Notes: a model not told the origin generated them from the sequence alone. A stretch of 64,000 bases of DNA from Draconibacterium sediminis (GCF_000949475.1 NZ_JRHC01000001.1:2418001-2482000), one strand, 5' to 3'; positions 25,407-34,614 are shown, counted from the stretch's first letter. A program made the numbers and translations.

Positions 25407-27086
25407 ATGAAGACTAACAGACGAGACTTTTTTCAAACCATGGGAGCAGGAGCCGCCGGGTTTGGTCTGGCTACAGCACTTCCGCTTGCATCATGTGCAG
25501 CCCCTGCTGAATCGGCAGCTGCAAACGACGACGAGCAAATACTTTTTATTGGCGACGATATTGCCATTGCCGATACCGCTTACGGAAAAGTAAAAGGTTT
25601 TATTTTACGTGGAATAACACAGTTCAGAGGTATTCCTTACGGCGCAGATACGGGTGGTAAAAACCGTTTTATGCCGCCCCAGAAACCGGAACCGTGGAAC
25701 GATATTAAACCGGCAGTTTGGTGGGGAAATACAGCTCCACAGCTTATGGATGGCCGTTATGGCAATGCCTATTCATCGTTTGTTGACCACTGGAATTACG
25801 ACGATGTAAGCGAAGATTGTTTGAAGCTGAATGTTTGGACACCGGCTCTTGACACCAACAAACGCCCTGTTATGGTGTGGTTGCATGGCGGCGGTTACAC
25901 CAACGGAAATGGTATTGAGCAGGATGGATACATGGGTGAAAATCTTAGCCGAAAAGGCGATATTGTTTTTGTTTCGATTAACCACCGTCTGGGACCGATC
26001 GGTTTTTCTGACCTATCGGGAGTAGGTGGCGAAAAATATAAAGATTCAGGAAACGTTGGTGCACTCGATATGGTGGCTGCATTGGAATGGGTGAACCAGA
26101 ACATTGCCAATTTTGGTGGCGACCCGGGCAATGTTACCATTATGGGCCAATCGGGGGGTGGTGCCAAAGTGTGTACTCTGGCCGCCATGCCCGCAGCAAA
26201 AGGTTTGGTGCATAAAGCTGTTCCGCTAAGCGGTTCAACTACCGAGGGTATGAATCAGGGATATGCACAAAAGCTGGGAGAATACGTATTAAAAGAAGCC
26301 GGCTTACAAGCTTCGGAAATTGATAAACTGCAGGAAATCCCCTGGAAGGAATATATTCTTATTGCCAACAGAGCCAGTCAGAAAATGCGCGAAGAGGAAG
26401 GTGGAAGTGGGTTGATACGTATAGGATTTGCACCGGTAGCTGACGGAGTGAACATTCCAAAAGGAACATTTTATTCTGAAGCAAGTGGTGTTTCTTCCGA
26501 TGTACCAATGCTGATCTGTACAACTTTTCACGAGTGGGGAATGGCACGGACAATGCCCGAAATGGAAAAAATAACAGATGAGCAGGCCAAAGAAATGCTG
26601 AAGGACCGTGCCGGATTCAGAGGGGGCTTGGGCGACAAAGCACCGGAAGTATACGATGCATATGCAAAAGTATTTCCAGATGCCAAACCAATTGAAATTA
26701 TGACATTGGTAGCCAGTAATCGGAAAGGTGCGGTTGAAACAGCCACTGCCAAAAGCAAGCAGGGGGCACCGGTTTATATGGCCTGGTTCGGGTGGGAACC
26801 CCCGTTATTTGATAACCGAATGCGGGCCTTCCACTGTCTCGATATTTGTTTCTGGTTCTACAACACCGATTTGATGCTGACACACACAGGTGGCGGAGCC
26901 CGACCTCGTAAATTGTCGGAAAAGATGTCGGATGCATTACTCTCGTTTATGAAAAATGGTGATCCGAATTGCGAAAGTATGCCGGCCTGGCCAAAATTCA
27001 CAGCCGAAAATGGCGAAGTGATGATTTTGAATGATGTTTGCGTGGCCAAAAATGATCCGGATCGGGAGGTACGCGAAATGTTGTAA
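25407..27086 (+). CDS. Type-B carboxylesterase, probable Tat-exported lipoprotein
   Basis: The 559-residue alpha/beta hydrolase belongs to the carboxylesterase/cholinesterase family: FRGIPYGADTGGKNRF near the start, the SEDCLKLNVWTP motif, the oxyanion stretch VWLHGGGYTNG and nucleophile Ser249 in GQSGGG. The N-terminus reads NRRDFFQTMGAGAAG, a twin-arginine signal, and ends PLASC, a lipobox, so a folded lipoprotein exported by Tat is likely. The substrate is unknown; with the CE1 gene just upstream it may remove acyl groups from plant glycans. A strong intrinsic terminator follows 38 bp after the stop. Confidence 0.83.
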   Translation: MKTNRRDFFQTMGAGAAGFGLATALPLASCAAPAESAAANDDEQILFIGDDIAIADTAYGKVKGFILRGITQFRGIPYGADTGGKNRFMPPQKPEPWNDIKPAVWWGNTAPQLMDGRYGNAYSSFVDHWNYDDVSEDCLKLNVWTPALDTNKRPVMVWLHGGGYTNGNGIEQDGYMGENLSRKGDIVFVSINHRLGPIGFSDLSGVGGEKYKDSGNVGALDMVAALEWVNQNIANFGGDPGNVTIMGQSGGGAKVCTLAAMPAAKGLVHKAVPLSGSTTEGMNQGYAQKLGEYVLKEAGLQASEIDKLQEIPWKEYILIANRASQKMREEEGGSGLIRIGFAPVADGVNIPKGTFYSEASGVSSDVPMLICTTFHEWGMARTMPEMEKITDEQAKEMLKDRAGFRGGLGDKAPEVYDAYAKVFPDAKPIEIMTLVASNRKGAVETATAKSKQGAPVYMAWFGWEPPLFDNRMRAFHCLDICFWFYNTDLMLTHTGGGARPRKLSEKMSDALLSFMKNGDPNCESMPAWPKFTAENGEVMILNDVCVAKNDPDREVREML

Positions 27087-27123
27087 TCGAATAGTGAGTT
27101 TACCAAATATTCTATTTTTATTG

Positions 27124-27157
27124 ATACAGGGGAAATGTTTCCCCTGTATTTGTTTTT
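27124..27157 (+). terminator. Intrinsic terminator after esterase operon
   Basis: A perfect 12-bp stem (ATACAGGGGAAA / TTTCCCCTGTAT) with a 2-base apex is followed by TTGTTTTT. It lies 38 bp past the carboxylesterase stop. Confidence 0.9.
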
Positions 27158-27368
27158 ACAAATGACTAAGCAGTAGCATGCAACCGTTTATTATTCCCAT
27201 AAAATAAGTGCACAACAACCGCCGAAAGGCGTTTGGCTTTCTGCTGTTTTTGTCACAATAAGAAGAGTTGTGTGGAAATAGTAATTTGTATCTTTGAATG
27301 CATAAAATGAAACCAGGTATCACGGCCCATCGATTATTTGAAAATCGGGCCACTAAAATTTAAACCGA

Positions 27369-28661
27369 ATGAAGAAGTTAACACTACTTTTTACGCTATG
27401 CATTTTTCTCTTGGGTGTATCGAATGCCCAAACCAGTTCAATTATAAAATCACCAAAACTGGAGGAGATGCCACCCGAAAGTGTCGGTATTTCTGCCGAA
27501 CGTTTGGCGCGCATCGATAAAATGTGTGAAGAAGAAGTGGCTAAAGGTAATCTTCCGGGAATTGTGTCTTTGGTGGCACGCAACGGAAAAATTGTTCACT
27601 GGAAAGCGTACGGAGTTGCCAATGAAGCCGGTGATAAAATGAAACGTGATGCTATTTTTCGTATCGCTTCACAATCAAAAGCGATTACGTCAACAGCGGT
27701 GATGATGCTTTGGGAAGAAGGTAAATTTCAGTTGGATGACCCCATTTCGAAATACATCCCCGAGTTTAAAAATCAGCAGGTGCTTACCAATTTTAGGTAC
27801 AGCGATACCACCTGGACCGGAGTACCCGTAAAAAACGAAATCACCATTCGTCATTTGTTATCTCATACTTCGGGTATTGGTTACGGAGTAATTGATGGCG
27901 ATGAACGTTTTAAGATGCTTTACAAAAAAGCCGGTGTTACCGACCTGTTCACAACGGAAAATATTACCATTGAAGAAAGTGTAAAGAAGCTGGCAAAAAT
28001 GCCATTGCACCACGAACCGGGAGCACAGTTTACCTACAGTGAAGGTTTGGATGTGTTGGGATATTTTATCGAGATAGTTTCGGGAATGCCGTTTGATAAG
28101 TACCTGAAAACACATATTTTCGATCCGTTGGGAATGGAAGACACTTGGTTTTACCAACCCGAAAAAAATATCGATCGTGTGGTTGAAGTTCAAACTCAGG
28201 TTAATGGCGAATGGCAAAAGTACCCCGTAACTTTTTACGATACTGATTACCCGATAAAAGGTGCTAAAACATTTTTCTCAGGAGGAGCCGGTTTGTCGAG
28301 CACGGCAAAAGACTATGCCATTTTTCTGCAAATGTATCTGAACGGTGGACAATACAAGGGAGTTCGCCTGCTAAGTCGGAAAACGATTGATGTAATTTTA
28401 TCGAATCAAATTGGAGCTATTCGCGGAGAATCAGATACTAAATTCGGGCTGGCTTTTGACCTGGTAACCGAAAAAGGACAGAACAAAGGAGGTTTAGGAA
28501 GTGAGGGAACTTTCAACTGGGGCGGTTATTTTAATACTCAGTATTTTGCCGATCCTGAAGAGAACGTGATTGGTATTATCATGAAACAAACACAAGGTCC
28601 GGTTAACGACGTTACCGGTTGGAAATTTCGACAGCTGGTATTTCAAACCATCGATGATTAA
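27369..28661 (+). CDS. Class-C beta-lactamase-family serine hydrolase, secreted
   Basis: The 430-residue protein has a signal peptide (LTLLFTLCIFLLGVSNA-Q). The family SxxK motif is Ser101-Gln-Ser-Lys104 in FRIASQSKAITS. The second motif (YxN in beta-lactamases) appears as YSE in FTYSEGLDVLGY, as in esterase-like members. In Bacteroidota these are commonly exported esterases or D-peptide hydrolases; antibiotic hydrolysis should not be assumed. It sits alone between two terminators, so it is probably monocistronic. Confidence 0.83.
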   Translation: MKKLTLLFTLCIFLLGVSNAQTSSIIKSPKLEEMPPESVGISAERLARIDKMCEEEVAKGNLPGIVSLVARNGKIVHWKAYGVANEAGDKMKRDAIFRIASQSKAITSTAVMMLWEEGKFQLDDPISKYIPEFKNQQVLTNFRYSDTTWTGVPVKNEITIRHLLSHTSGIGYGVIDGDERFKMLYKKAGVTDLFTTENITIEESVKKLAKMPLHHEPGAQFTYSEGLDVLGYFIEIVSGMPFDKYLKTHIFDPLGMEDTWFYQPEKNIDRVVEVQTQVNGEWQKYPVTFYDTDYPIKGAKTFFSGGAGLSSTAKDYAIFLQMYLNGGQYKGVRLLSRKTIDVILSNQIGAIRGESDTKFGLAFDLVTEKGQNKGGLGSEGTFNWGGYFNTQYFADPEENVIGIIMKQTQGPVNDVTGWKFRQLVFQTIDD

Positions 28662-28682
28662 AGGTTCTGAAGTGAAAACATA

Positions 28683-28715
28683 AAAAAAAGACTCGCAATG
28701 TTGCGAGGCTTTTTT
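28683..28715. terminator. Bidirectional intrinsic terminator between serine hydrolase and dps
   Basis: CTCGCAA and TTGCGAG arms around a 2-base apex are flanked by an A-run on the left and a T-run on the right, so it can terminate both convergent transcripts. Confidence 0.88.
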
Positions 28716-28732
28716 GTTAATTCACTTTCGGG

Positions 28733-29179
28733 TTATGCCAGAAATGATTCCAGCATCCAGATTTCTTTTTCGGTATGTCCAATCCAGTCGCTCATCATAG
28801 CTGCCGTTCCTTCATCGTTATTTTCTCCGGCAACTTCCAAAATTTCGTTAAAGCTTTTCAGGAAATAACGTTGGCTTTCCAAAACACTTTCAACTGCAGG
28901 TTTAGCTTCCGAAACGTTGGCTACTACATCAAGTTTCGCGGTTTTTAAGTAGTCTTCGAAAGTGTGCAACGGCTGACCACCCAACATTAAAATACGTTCT
29001 GCAATTTCATCTACAACATCAGAAGCCTGGTTGTAATACTCTTCGAAACGGGCATGCAAGGCAAAGAACAATTGTCCTTTAATGTTCCAGTGTAATCCAC
29101 GAAGGTTTTGATAATGAATTTGATAATCTGCTAATAACTGATTCAATTTCTCTACTGTAATTTGATTTTTTGCTTTCAT
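28733..29179 (-). CDS. dps: Dps-family ferritin-like DNA-protection protein
   Basis: This 148-residue all-helical protein is the normal Dps size. The intersubunit ferroxidase site is visible as LRGLHWNIKG, then ALHARFEEYYNQASDVVDEIAERI with the expected His, Asp and Glu. Dps forms 12-subunit shells that oxidise ferrous iron with hydrogen peroxide and protect DNA. It is divergent from oxyR with 124 bp between the starts, and OxyR is the usual activator of dps. The stop is followed by a shared terminator with the convergent upstream gene. Confidence 0.95.
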   Translation of the reverse strand: MKAKNQITVEKLNQLLADYQIHYQNLRGLHWNIKGQLFFALHARFEEYYNQASDVVDEIAERILMLGGQPLHTFEDYLKTAKLDVVANVSEAKPAVESVLESQRYFLKSFNEILEVAGENNDEGTAAMMSDWIGHTEKEIWMLESFLA

Positions 29180-29250
29180 AATATGTAAATTTTAATTTAT
29201 TAAACTTTGTTGTTCCAATTCGTTGTTTTGTTTCTTTCAACACTTCAAAG

Positions 29251-29300
29251 ATACTATTAGTAGTATTTATTATATTTATAGCAGTATTAGTAATACTTAT
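29251..29300. promoter_or_regulatory. Candidate OxyR operator between dps and oxyR
   Basis: Two imperfect palindromes lie about three helical turns apart: ATACTA-N4-TAGTAT (29251-29266) and AGTATT-N3-AATACT (29283-29297). They are also a direct repeat, with 15 of 19 bases matching at a 30-bp period. A tetrameric LysR regulator binding an extended site would fit. No footprint data are available here. Confidence 0.5.
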
Positions 29301-29303
29301 GCT

Positions 29304-30245
29304 ATGAATATCGCACAACTGGAATATCTGAAAGAATTGTATGCATGTGGTTCGTTTTCTTTGGCCGCCGACCGGCTGGGAGTTACACAGCCCGCATTAA
29401 GTCTGCAAATACAGAAACTGGAAGAGGAACTGGAGTTCAAATTGATCGACCGAACCAAACGGCCATTTCAATTTACAGATGAAGGAAAGGTGTTTTACGA
29501 GAAGTCGCTGGAGATTTTAAAGCAGATCGAGGCGTTGAAACAAATCTCAATTAATATCAGTGAAGAAGTAAGTGGTAACCTGAAAGTCGGGATAATTCCA
29601 ACACTGGCTCCGTACCTGATTCCGCTTTTTATTCATCAATTGGGCAAAGACTTTCCGGCGTTGCAGTTGGAGATTTATGAGCTAAAAACGGAAGAGATCG
29701 TTGACGAAATTAAAATGGGTGATATCGATTGTGGTATAATTTCTACCCCAATTTCGGCAACAAATATTTCCATAACTCCACTTTTTTACGAACGTTTTTA
29801 TGCGTATTTGTCCGAAGATCATCGTTTGTTTGAGCAGGATTTCATCGATCTTAAATCGATTGAAGAAGGCGAAATATGGTATCTTGAAGAGGGGAACTGT
29901 TTTCAGAACCAGGTGAATTCCATTTGTCAGATCAATCCGCAAAAGAAAAACAAACAATCATTGGTTTATCACAGTAATTCTATCGAATCGTTACGGCGTA
30001 TTGTGGAGAACAAAAGCGGCCTGACTTTTATTCCCGAGTTGGCCACTATAAATATTCCGGCCGAGCAGGAAGAGCTGATAAAAGAAATTGTGCCAAATGA
30101 ACCCGTTCGCGAAATCAGTTTAATAACTGCCAAACGTTTTGCCAAAGAGCGACAGGTTAATGCTTTGCAGAAGGTTATCAAAAGTAACATTCCGGCGCGT
30201 ATGCTTCAACAACCTGAAGGGGGAATTATGGATACACTCATATGA
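29304..30245 (+). CDS. oxyR: OxyR-type LysR-family peroxide-responsive regulator
   Basis: The 313-residue regulator opens with a LysR winged helix (MNIAQLEYLKELYACGSF, then AADRLGVTQPALSLQI). I chose the ATG at 29304; a frame extending upstream to 29223 would put coding sequence over the operator and adds 27 unrelated residues. In the sensor domain, EEGNCFQNQ and NSICQINP place cysteines at residues 199 and 208, the same numbers and spacing as the redox pair of Escherichia coli OxyR. This strongly supports disulfide-based peroxide sensing. It is divergent from dps, its probable target. Confidence 0.93.
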   Translation: MNIAQLEYLKELYACGSFSLAADRLGVTQPALSLQIQKLEEELEFKLIDRTKRPFQFTDEGKVFYEKSLEILKQIEALKQISINISEEVSGNLKVGIIPTLAPYLIPLFIHQLGKDFPALQLEIYELKTEEIVDEIKMGDIDCGIISTPISATNISITPLFYERFYAYLSEDHRLFEQDFIDLKSIEEGEIWYLEEGNCFQNQVNSICQINPQKKNKQSLVYHSNSIESLRRIVENKSGLTFIPELATINIPAEQEELIKEIVPNEPVREISLITAKRFAKERQVNALQKVIKSNIPARMLQQPEGGIMDTLI

Positions 30246-30294
30246 TTCTTCGTGAAAATTTTGATTTCCACCTTCTCGCAGCATTGAAACACTA

Positions 30295-30582
30295 AAGCCA
30301 CAAAAATTTCTTGCTTGTTGCAGCAGTGCGGGAAGGTCGCCACACTATTTTTTTACTTGCCGCAGCCGTGCGACATGGTCGCCAACAAATTTTTTTGCCT
30401 GCCGCAGCCGTGCAACAAGCAAGCCACAAGTTTTTTTGCTTGCCGCAGCCGTGCAACTGGCAAGCCAATAAGTTTTTTGCCTGCCGCAGCCGTGCGACAA
30501 GCGAGCCAACAAGTTTTTTTGCTCGCCGCAGTTGTGCGACAAGCGAGCCAACAACTTTGCTGGCTAATTGCACGGCTGCAGG
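30295..30582. repeat. Structured tandem array, 41-42 bp unit, with terminal inverted copy
   Basis: This non-coding array fills the gap between convergent oxyR and focA. Full units start at 30317, 30359, 30401, 30442, 30483 and 30525 (period 42, 42, 41, 41, 42), with a partial unit before the first. Each has a GC-rich core (GCCGCAGCCGTGC), an arm such as GCAAGC or GCGAGC, a T6-T7 run and a matching arm GCTTGC or GCTCGC. After the last partial unit, 30568-30582 carries the core in inverted orientation (GCACGGCTGCAGG). The array is much richer in GC than its surroundings. Open frames of 93-104 codons on both strands are by-products of the near-3n period. No function is known to me. Confidence 0.92.
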
Positions 30583-30715
30583 AAGTCTGTAATCAGCGAG
30601 TTACAAAGGGTGGAAATTTGAGTGACTAGTAAAACCGTATTGTTCAGCAACTAATTCTGTAGATTCTGAAAATTAAAATACGTATTATAACGAGTGAATT
30701 ATGCATTGGCTTTTG

Positions 30716-31501
30716 CTATTTCTCTTTAGCGTAAGCATACCAGTATAAGGTACCTACAAAAAAGCCGCCTCCGACAATATTTCCAAGTGTTGCCGGAATC
30801 AGATTTTTTATCACAAATGTTGCCCAGCTAATATCAGCACCCTCGAAAATTGCCAGAGGAATAAAAAACATGTTGGCAATACTGTGCTCAAAACCCATAG
30901 TTACAAATGCCATAACGGGCCACCAGATGCCTAAAATCTTTCCGCTGGTGTGTTGTGCCGACATACCCATCCACAGCGCCAGACAAACCAGCCAGTTGGC
31001 ACCGATACCTTTTAAAAAGGTGGTGAAAAAAGGATTGGATGTTTTCCCGATAGCAATCTTTTCTACCATATTTATCCAGGGCTCGGCATTTACCAAATGG
31101 GTAAGGTGAACCAAAAAATAAGCTACGAACACAGCCCCAACAAAATTACCGAGATAAACCAACGACCAGTTGCGAAGCGGAGCTGTCCAGCGTTGTTTGC
31201 CTCCCAATACATTAGGCATAAAGTAGGCGTTGTTACCGGTAAAAAGTTCCGCTCCGGCCATTACAACAATCATCAGCCCAACGGGGAACATGGCTCCCAA
31301 AAGAAACTTCGGGATTCCCGGGTTTTCAGCACCAATACCGGGTACTCCACCGCCAACCAAAATGGCCAGCAAACCTCCAAAAGCGATATAGGCGCCGGCT
31401 AAAAATGCCAGTGTCAGTATTTTTTTTGCAGAGTAGCTGTCTTTTGCAATGGCCAGTTTCCCGGCTTCGTTAATAATTTCTTTTGGTGAATATAAACTCA
31501 T
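30716..31501 (-). CDS. focA: Formate/nitrite transporter family channel (formate channel)
   Basis: The 261-residue FNT-family channel has six membrane helices. Family marks are AGAELFTGNNAYF and the central GFEHSIANM with His about 206, which corresponds to the pore histidine of FocA. It moves formate across the inner membrane. It is last in a pflB-pflA-focA operon, the reverse order of the enterobacterial focA-pfl layout. A 49-bp heptamer array and an A-rich leader (on the mRNA) lie directly before its start. A nitrite channel (NirC) is the alternative, but the pfl neighbours argue for formate. Confidence 0.93.
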   Translation of the reverse strand: MSLYSPKEIINEAGKLAIAKDSYSAKKILTLAFLAGAYIAFGGLLAILVGGGVPGIGAENPGIPKFLLGAMFPVGLMIVVMAGAELFTGNNAYFMPNVLGGKQRWTAPLRNWSLVYLGNFVGAVFVAYFLVHLTHLVNAEPWINMVEKIAIGKTSNPFFTTFLKGIGANWLVCLALWMGMSAQHTSGKILGIWWPVMAFVTMGFEHSIANMFFIPLAIFEGADISWATFVIKNLIPATLGNIVGGGFFVGTLYWYAYAKEK

Positions 31502-31516
31502 TGTTTTTTCTTTTTT

Positions 31517-31565
31517 GATACTTGATGCTAGATACTTGATTCTAGATACTCGATACTCGAAGCTT
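31517..31565. repeat. Heptanucleotide tandem array, 7 x GATNCTN
   Basis: Seven contiguous 7-bp units run GATACTT, GATGCTA, GATACTT, GATTCTA, GATACTC, GATACTC, GAAGCTT. The array fills the space between the pflA stop (31567) and the pyrimidine stretch before the focA start. A second array of the same family is at 41557-41619. Confidence 0.92.
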
Positions 31566-31566
31566 G

Positions 31567-32316
31567 TTATTTCACAATTACATCCTTAAAATGCGGTTTT
31601 AGCATTTCAAAAGCCCGCTCGATCTGTTCGGGCGTGTTCTCTTCTACCTCCTTAAACTGGTAGTCCATTCCCAATGATTCCCATTTGTAAATGCCCAGCT
31701 TGTGATAGGGGAGTATTTCAAATTTTTCCAGGTATTTATTCCCGGAGAAAGTTTCAATCAACCAACTTAACGATTCATCGCTGTCGGTGTAATCAGGAAC
31801 CAGCACATAACGAAGCCAGTATGGTTTTTTACTTTGCTCGCGAAGCTGAATGTTCTCCAACAATCGACCTAGTCCTTTGGCACCTGTAATCGATTTGAAT
31901 CCCTCCTCTGTTGTGGCTTTAACATCAAACATTACCAGGTCAGCCAGTTCCGAAATCAGATGTTTGGCTTCCGGTGTTCGGATCAATCCGTTGGTATCAA
32001 TATTTGTATGGATACCTTCCGTCTTTAATGTTTCAAAAAAGGGAATAAGCGCCTTACTTTGTAACATAGGTTCTCCACCTGAAACGGTCACTCCGCCATC
32101 ATCGCCAAAGTAGGTTTTCATATTTATGGCACGTTTTATCAGGCTCTCGATTTCTGTTGATGCTCCGCCTTTTAAGGCAATGGTATCTGCATTCTGACAG
32201 TATTTACACTGCAGATTACAGCCCTGAAGGAACACTACCAGACGAATTCCGGGACCATCGTGTGTACCAAACGATTCGATGGAATGGACGATTAATTTAT
32301 TTTCAGTTGGAGACAT
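31567..32316 (-). CDS. pflA: Pyruvate formate-lyase activating enzyme (radical SAM)
   Basis: The 249-residue protein carries the radical-SAM cluster motif CNLQCKYC in LQGCNLQCKYCQNAD, preceded by GTHDGPGIRLVVFLQ, the classic PflA opening, and followed by VTVSGGEPMLQ (the GGE SAM-binding motif). It installs the glycyl radical on PflB. I place the start at ATG 32316, since the frame upstream begins only with GTG at 32328 in the flank of a hairpin. It is the second gene of the operon, with a terminator-like hairpin separating it from pflB. Confidence 0.95.
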   Translation of the reverse strand: MSPTENKLIVHSIESFGTHDGPGIRLVVFLQGCNLQCKYCQNADTIALKGGASTEIESLIKRAINMKTYFGDDGGVTVSGGEPMLQSKALIPFFETLKTEGIHTNIDTNGLIRTPEAKHLISELADLVMFDVKATTEEGFKSITGAKGLGRLLENIQLREQSKKPYWLRYVLVPDYTDSDESLSWLIETFSGNKYLEKFEILPYHKLGIYKWESLGMDYQFKEVEENTPEQIERAFEMLKPHFKDVIVK

Positions 32317-32328
32317 ACTATTTAACAC

Positions 32329-32362
32329 AAAAACATGCCAACCAGTTTATCCGGTCGGCATG
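32329..32362 (-). terminator. Intercistronic hairpin with U-tract between pflB and pflA
   Basis: Read on the minus strand, CATGCCGACC pairs with GGTTGGCATG (10 bp, one G-U) across a 9-base loop, followed by TTTTT. The pflA start lies 13 bp downstream. It looks like a partial terminator or processing site that would lower pflA and focA expression relative to pflB. Confidence 0.75.
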
Positions 32363-32385
32363 CTTGTGTAGTATTTAATGAATAA

Positions 32386-34614
32386 TTACATTGTTTCGTG
32401 GAACGAACGCGTAAGCACTTCCTGCTGCTGTTCGCGTGTTAATCGAACAAAGTTTACAGCGTAGCCCGATACCCGAATTGTTAACTGCGGGTGATCTTCC
32501 GGGTGCTCCATGGCATGAAGAAGCGTGTCGCGGTCGAGCACATTTACATTTAAGTGCTGTGCATTGCAACCAAAATATCCGTCGAGCGTGCGAACCAGGT
32601 TTTCAATACGCATTTCAGGTGTTGCTCCCAACGATTTTGGAACTACCGAAAGTGTATTTGAAATACCGTCTTTCGAATCTTTATAATCGATTTTGGCCAC
32701 CGAATTTAGCGACGCAATTACTCCGTGTGTATCGCGTCCGTGCATTGGGTTGGCTCCTGGTGCAAAGGCAACTCCTTTTGCACGTCCGTCGGGAGTAGCT
32801 CCGGTTTTCTTTCCGTAAACCACATTCGAAGTAATGGTTAATACCGACATGGTTGGCATGGCATTTTTGTACACCGGAAGTTTTTCCAACTCCAGGTTAA
32901 AATGCTCCACTACATCGCGTGCAATGTGGTCAACACGGTCGTCGTCGTTACCATATTTCGGGAAATCGCCTTCGATCTGAAAATCAACCGTCAGGCCGTT
33001 TTCATCGCGAATCGGTTTTACTTTGGCGTGTTTAATGGCCGAAAGCGAGTCGGCAACAATCGATAATCCTGCAATACCGTAAGCGATATTAATTTTCGGA
33101 TTCGTATCGATAAGCGCCATTTGAGCTTTTTCGTAGTAATATTTGTCGTGCATATAGTGGATGATGTTCATCGCTTCGTTGTATACACGCGCCACTTCTT
33201 TCATGGCTATTTTAAAGTTGTCGATTATTTTGGCGTAATCCAGGTATTCTTCTTCAATGAACGGAATTCCATCTACCATTTGTGTTCCTGTATTCTCGCA
33301 GCGTCCGCTGTTTATGGCCAAAAGAAGTGTTTTTGCCAGGTTGGTACGTGCGCCAAAGAACTGGATGTGTTTTCCCAATTCCTGCATCGATACACAACAT
33401 GCAATTCCGTAGTCGTCGCAGTTTGAGCTGGTACGCATCAAATCATCGTTTTCGTACTGAATTGATGAGGTTTCGATAGATACTTTGGCGCAATAATCTT
33501 TAAACCCTTTTGGCAGGTTTTTCGACCAAAGAATAGTAATATTTGGCTCAGGCGACGGACCCAGGTTGTAAAGTGTATTCAGGAAGCGGAACGATGTTTT
33601 AGTTACTTTGCTTCGTCCGTCGATCAGCAAACCACCAATACTTTCGGTTACCCAGGTTGGGTCGCCGGCAAAGATCTGGTCGTATGCTTCCATGCGCAGG
33701 TGGCGAACCATACGCAGTTTCATAACAAACTGGTCGATGTATTCCTGTGCTTCTGACTCGGTAATTTTTCCGTCTTGGATATCCTTTTCGATAAAAATAT
33801 CGAGGAAAGACGAAACACTACCCAAAGACATGGCGGCACCGTCTTGTTCTTTAACCGCAGCAAGGTAAGCCATGTAAGTCCACTGAACGGCTTCCTGTCC
33901 ATTTTGTGCCGGGCGCGAAAGATCTAAACCGTAAATTTTACCCATTTCTATCATGTCGCTCAAAGCGCGGAGTTGCTCCGAAACTTCTTCACGTAAACGA
34001 ATGGTAGCATCAGTCATCGGGCCGGTGATCTTTTGCAGGTCCTCTTTTTTCCCTTCAATCAAACGGTTGATGCCGTACAACGCAACACGGCGGTAGTCGC
34101 CAATAATTCGTCCGCGGGCATAATTATCGGGTAAACCTGTTAGGAAACCCAGCGAGCGGAATTTCCGGATCTCGTCGGTGTAAGCATCAAAAACGCCATC
34201 GTTGTGGGTTTTGGTGTACTTGCTGAAACTCTCGTGAATGATTGGGTTGGGTTCCAATCCGTGTTCTGATAAAGCTTTTTTAACCACGTTGTAACCTCCG
34301 TAAGGTTTCATGGCACGTTTCAGTAACTTGTCGGTTTGCAGGCCAACAATTACTTCGCTTTCTTTGTCGATATATCCGGCTTCGAAAGCCGTCAATCCCG
34401 AAACTACATTTACATCCACATCGCGTAAACCATTGTTCTGGCGCTCTTCTTTTAGGGCATCTTTACAAATGTCCCATAATTTGCTGGTCCGTGCTGTCGG
34501 GCCTTCCAGAAATTTGTGATCGCCGGTGTACGGGGTGATATTTAAAGTTACAAAATCTTTCACTTCAATGGCTTTGCACCATCGTCCTGTTTTGAAAGTG
34601 TTTTCTAAATCCAT
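32386..34614 (-). CDS. pflB: Formate acetyltransferase (pyruvate formate-lyase)
   Basis: This 742-residue cytoplasmic glycyl-radical enzyme converts pyruvate and CoA to acetyl-CoA and formate under anaerobic conditions. The catalytic Cys pair is at about residues 406-407 in GIACCVSMQ, and the radical Gly is about 716 in [10 protein letters not shown] near the C-terminus. Length matches true PFL rather than glycerol dehydratase or choline lyase relatives. It is the first gene of the pfl operon, divergent from a cation-efflux gene. A TACTTTTG box upstream may be its promoter. Confidence 0.96.
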   Translation of the reverse strand: MDLENTFKTGRWCKAIEVKDFVTLNITPYTGDHKFLEGPTARTSKLWDICKDALKEERQNNGLRDVDVNVVSGLTAFEAGYIDKESEVIVGLQTDKLLKRAMKPYGGYNVVKKALSEHGLEPNPIIHESFSKYTKTHNDGVFDAYTDEIRKFRSLGFLTGLPDNYARGRIIGDYRRVALYGINRLIEGKKEDLQKITGPMTDATIRLREEVSEQLRALSDMIEMGKIYGLDLSRPAQNGQEAVQWTYMAYLAAVKEQDGAAMSLGSVSSFLDIFIEKDIQDGKITESEAQEYIDQFVMKLRMVRHLRMEAYDQIFAGDPTWVTESIGGLLIDGRSKVTKTSFRFLNTLYNLGPSPEPNITILWSKNLPKGFKDYCAKVSIETSSIQYENDDLMRTSSNCDDYGIACCVSMQELGKHIQFFGARTNLAKTLLLAINSGRCENTGTQMVDGIPFIEEEYLDYAKIIDNFKIAMKEVARVYNEAMNIIHYMHDKYYYEKAQMALIDTNPKINIAYGIAGLSIVADSLSAIKHAKVKPIRDENGLTVDFQIEGDFPKYGNDDDRVDHIARDVVEHFNLELEKLPVYKNAMPTMSVLTITSNVVYGKKTGATPDGRAKGVAFAPGANPMHGRDTHGVIASLNSVAKIDYKDSKDGISNTLSVVPKSLGATPEMRIENLVRTLDGYFGCNAQHLNVNVLDRDTLLHAMEHPEDHPQLTIRVSGYAVNFVRLTREQQQEVLTRSFHETM

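Noticed and set aside
27369-28661. Antibiotic-resistance beta-lactamase
   Set aside because: The class-C fold is present, but the second motif is YSE rather than YxN and the context is glycan and ester hydrolysis. Most such Bacteroidota proteins are esterases or peptidases.
30295-30582. CRISPR array
   Set aside because: Units are contiguous and similar along their whole length. There are no unique spacers, and no cas genes are in the window.
30295-30582. Integron attC sites
   Set aside because: No GTTRRRY core, no cassette genes between units and no integrase gene nearby.
30292-30629. Open frames of 69-104 codons on both strands across the 30.3 kb array, with a 14-residue protein repeat
   Set aside because: Frames are open on both strands because the unit is close to 3n and lacks stops. 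Two units of 41 bp shift the frame, there is no start context, and composition is not protein-like.
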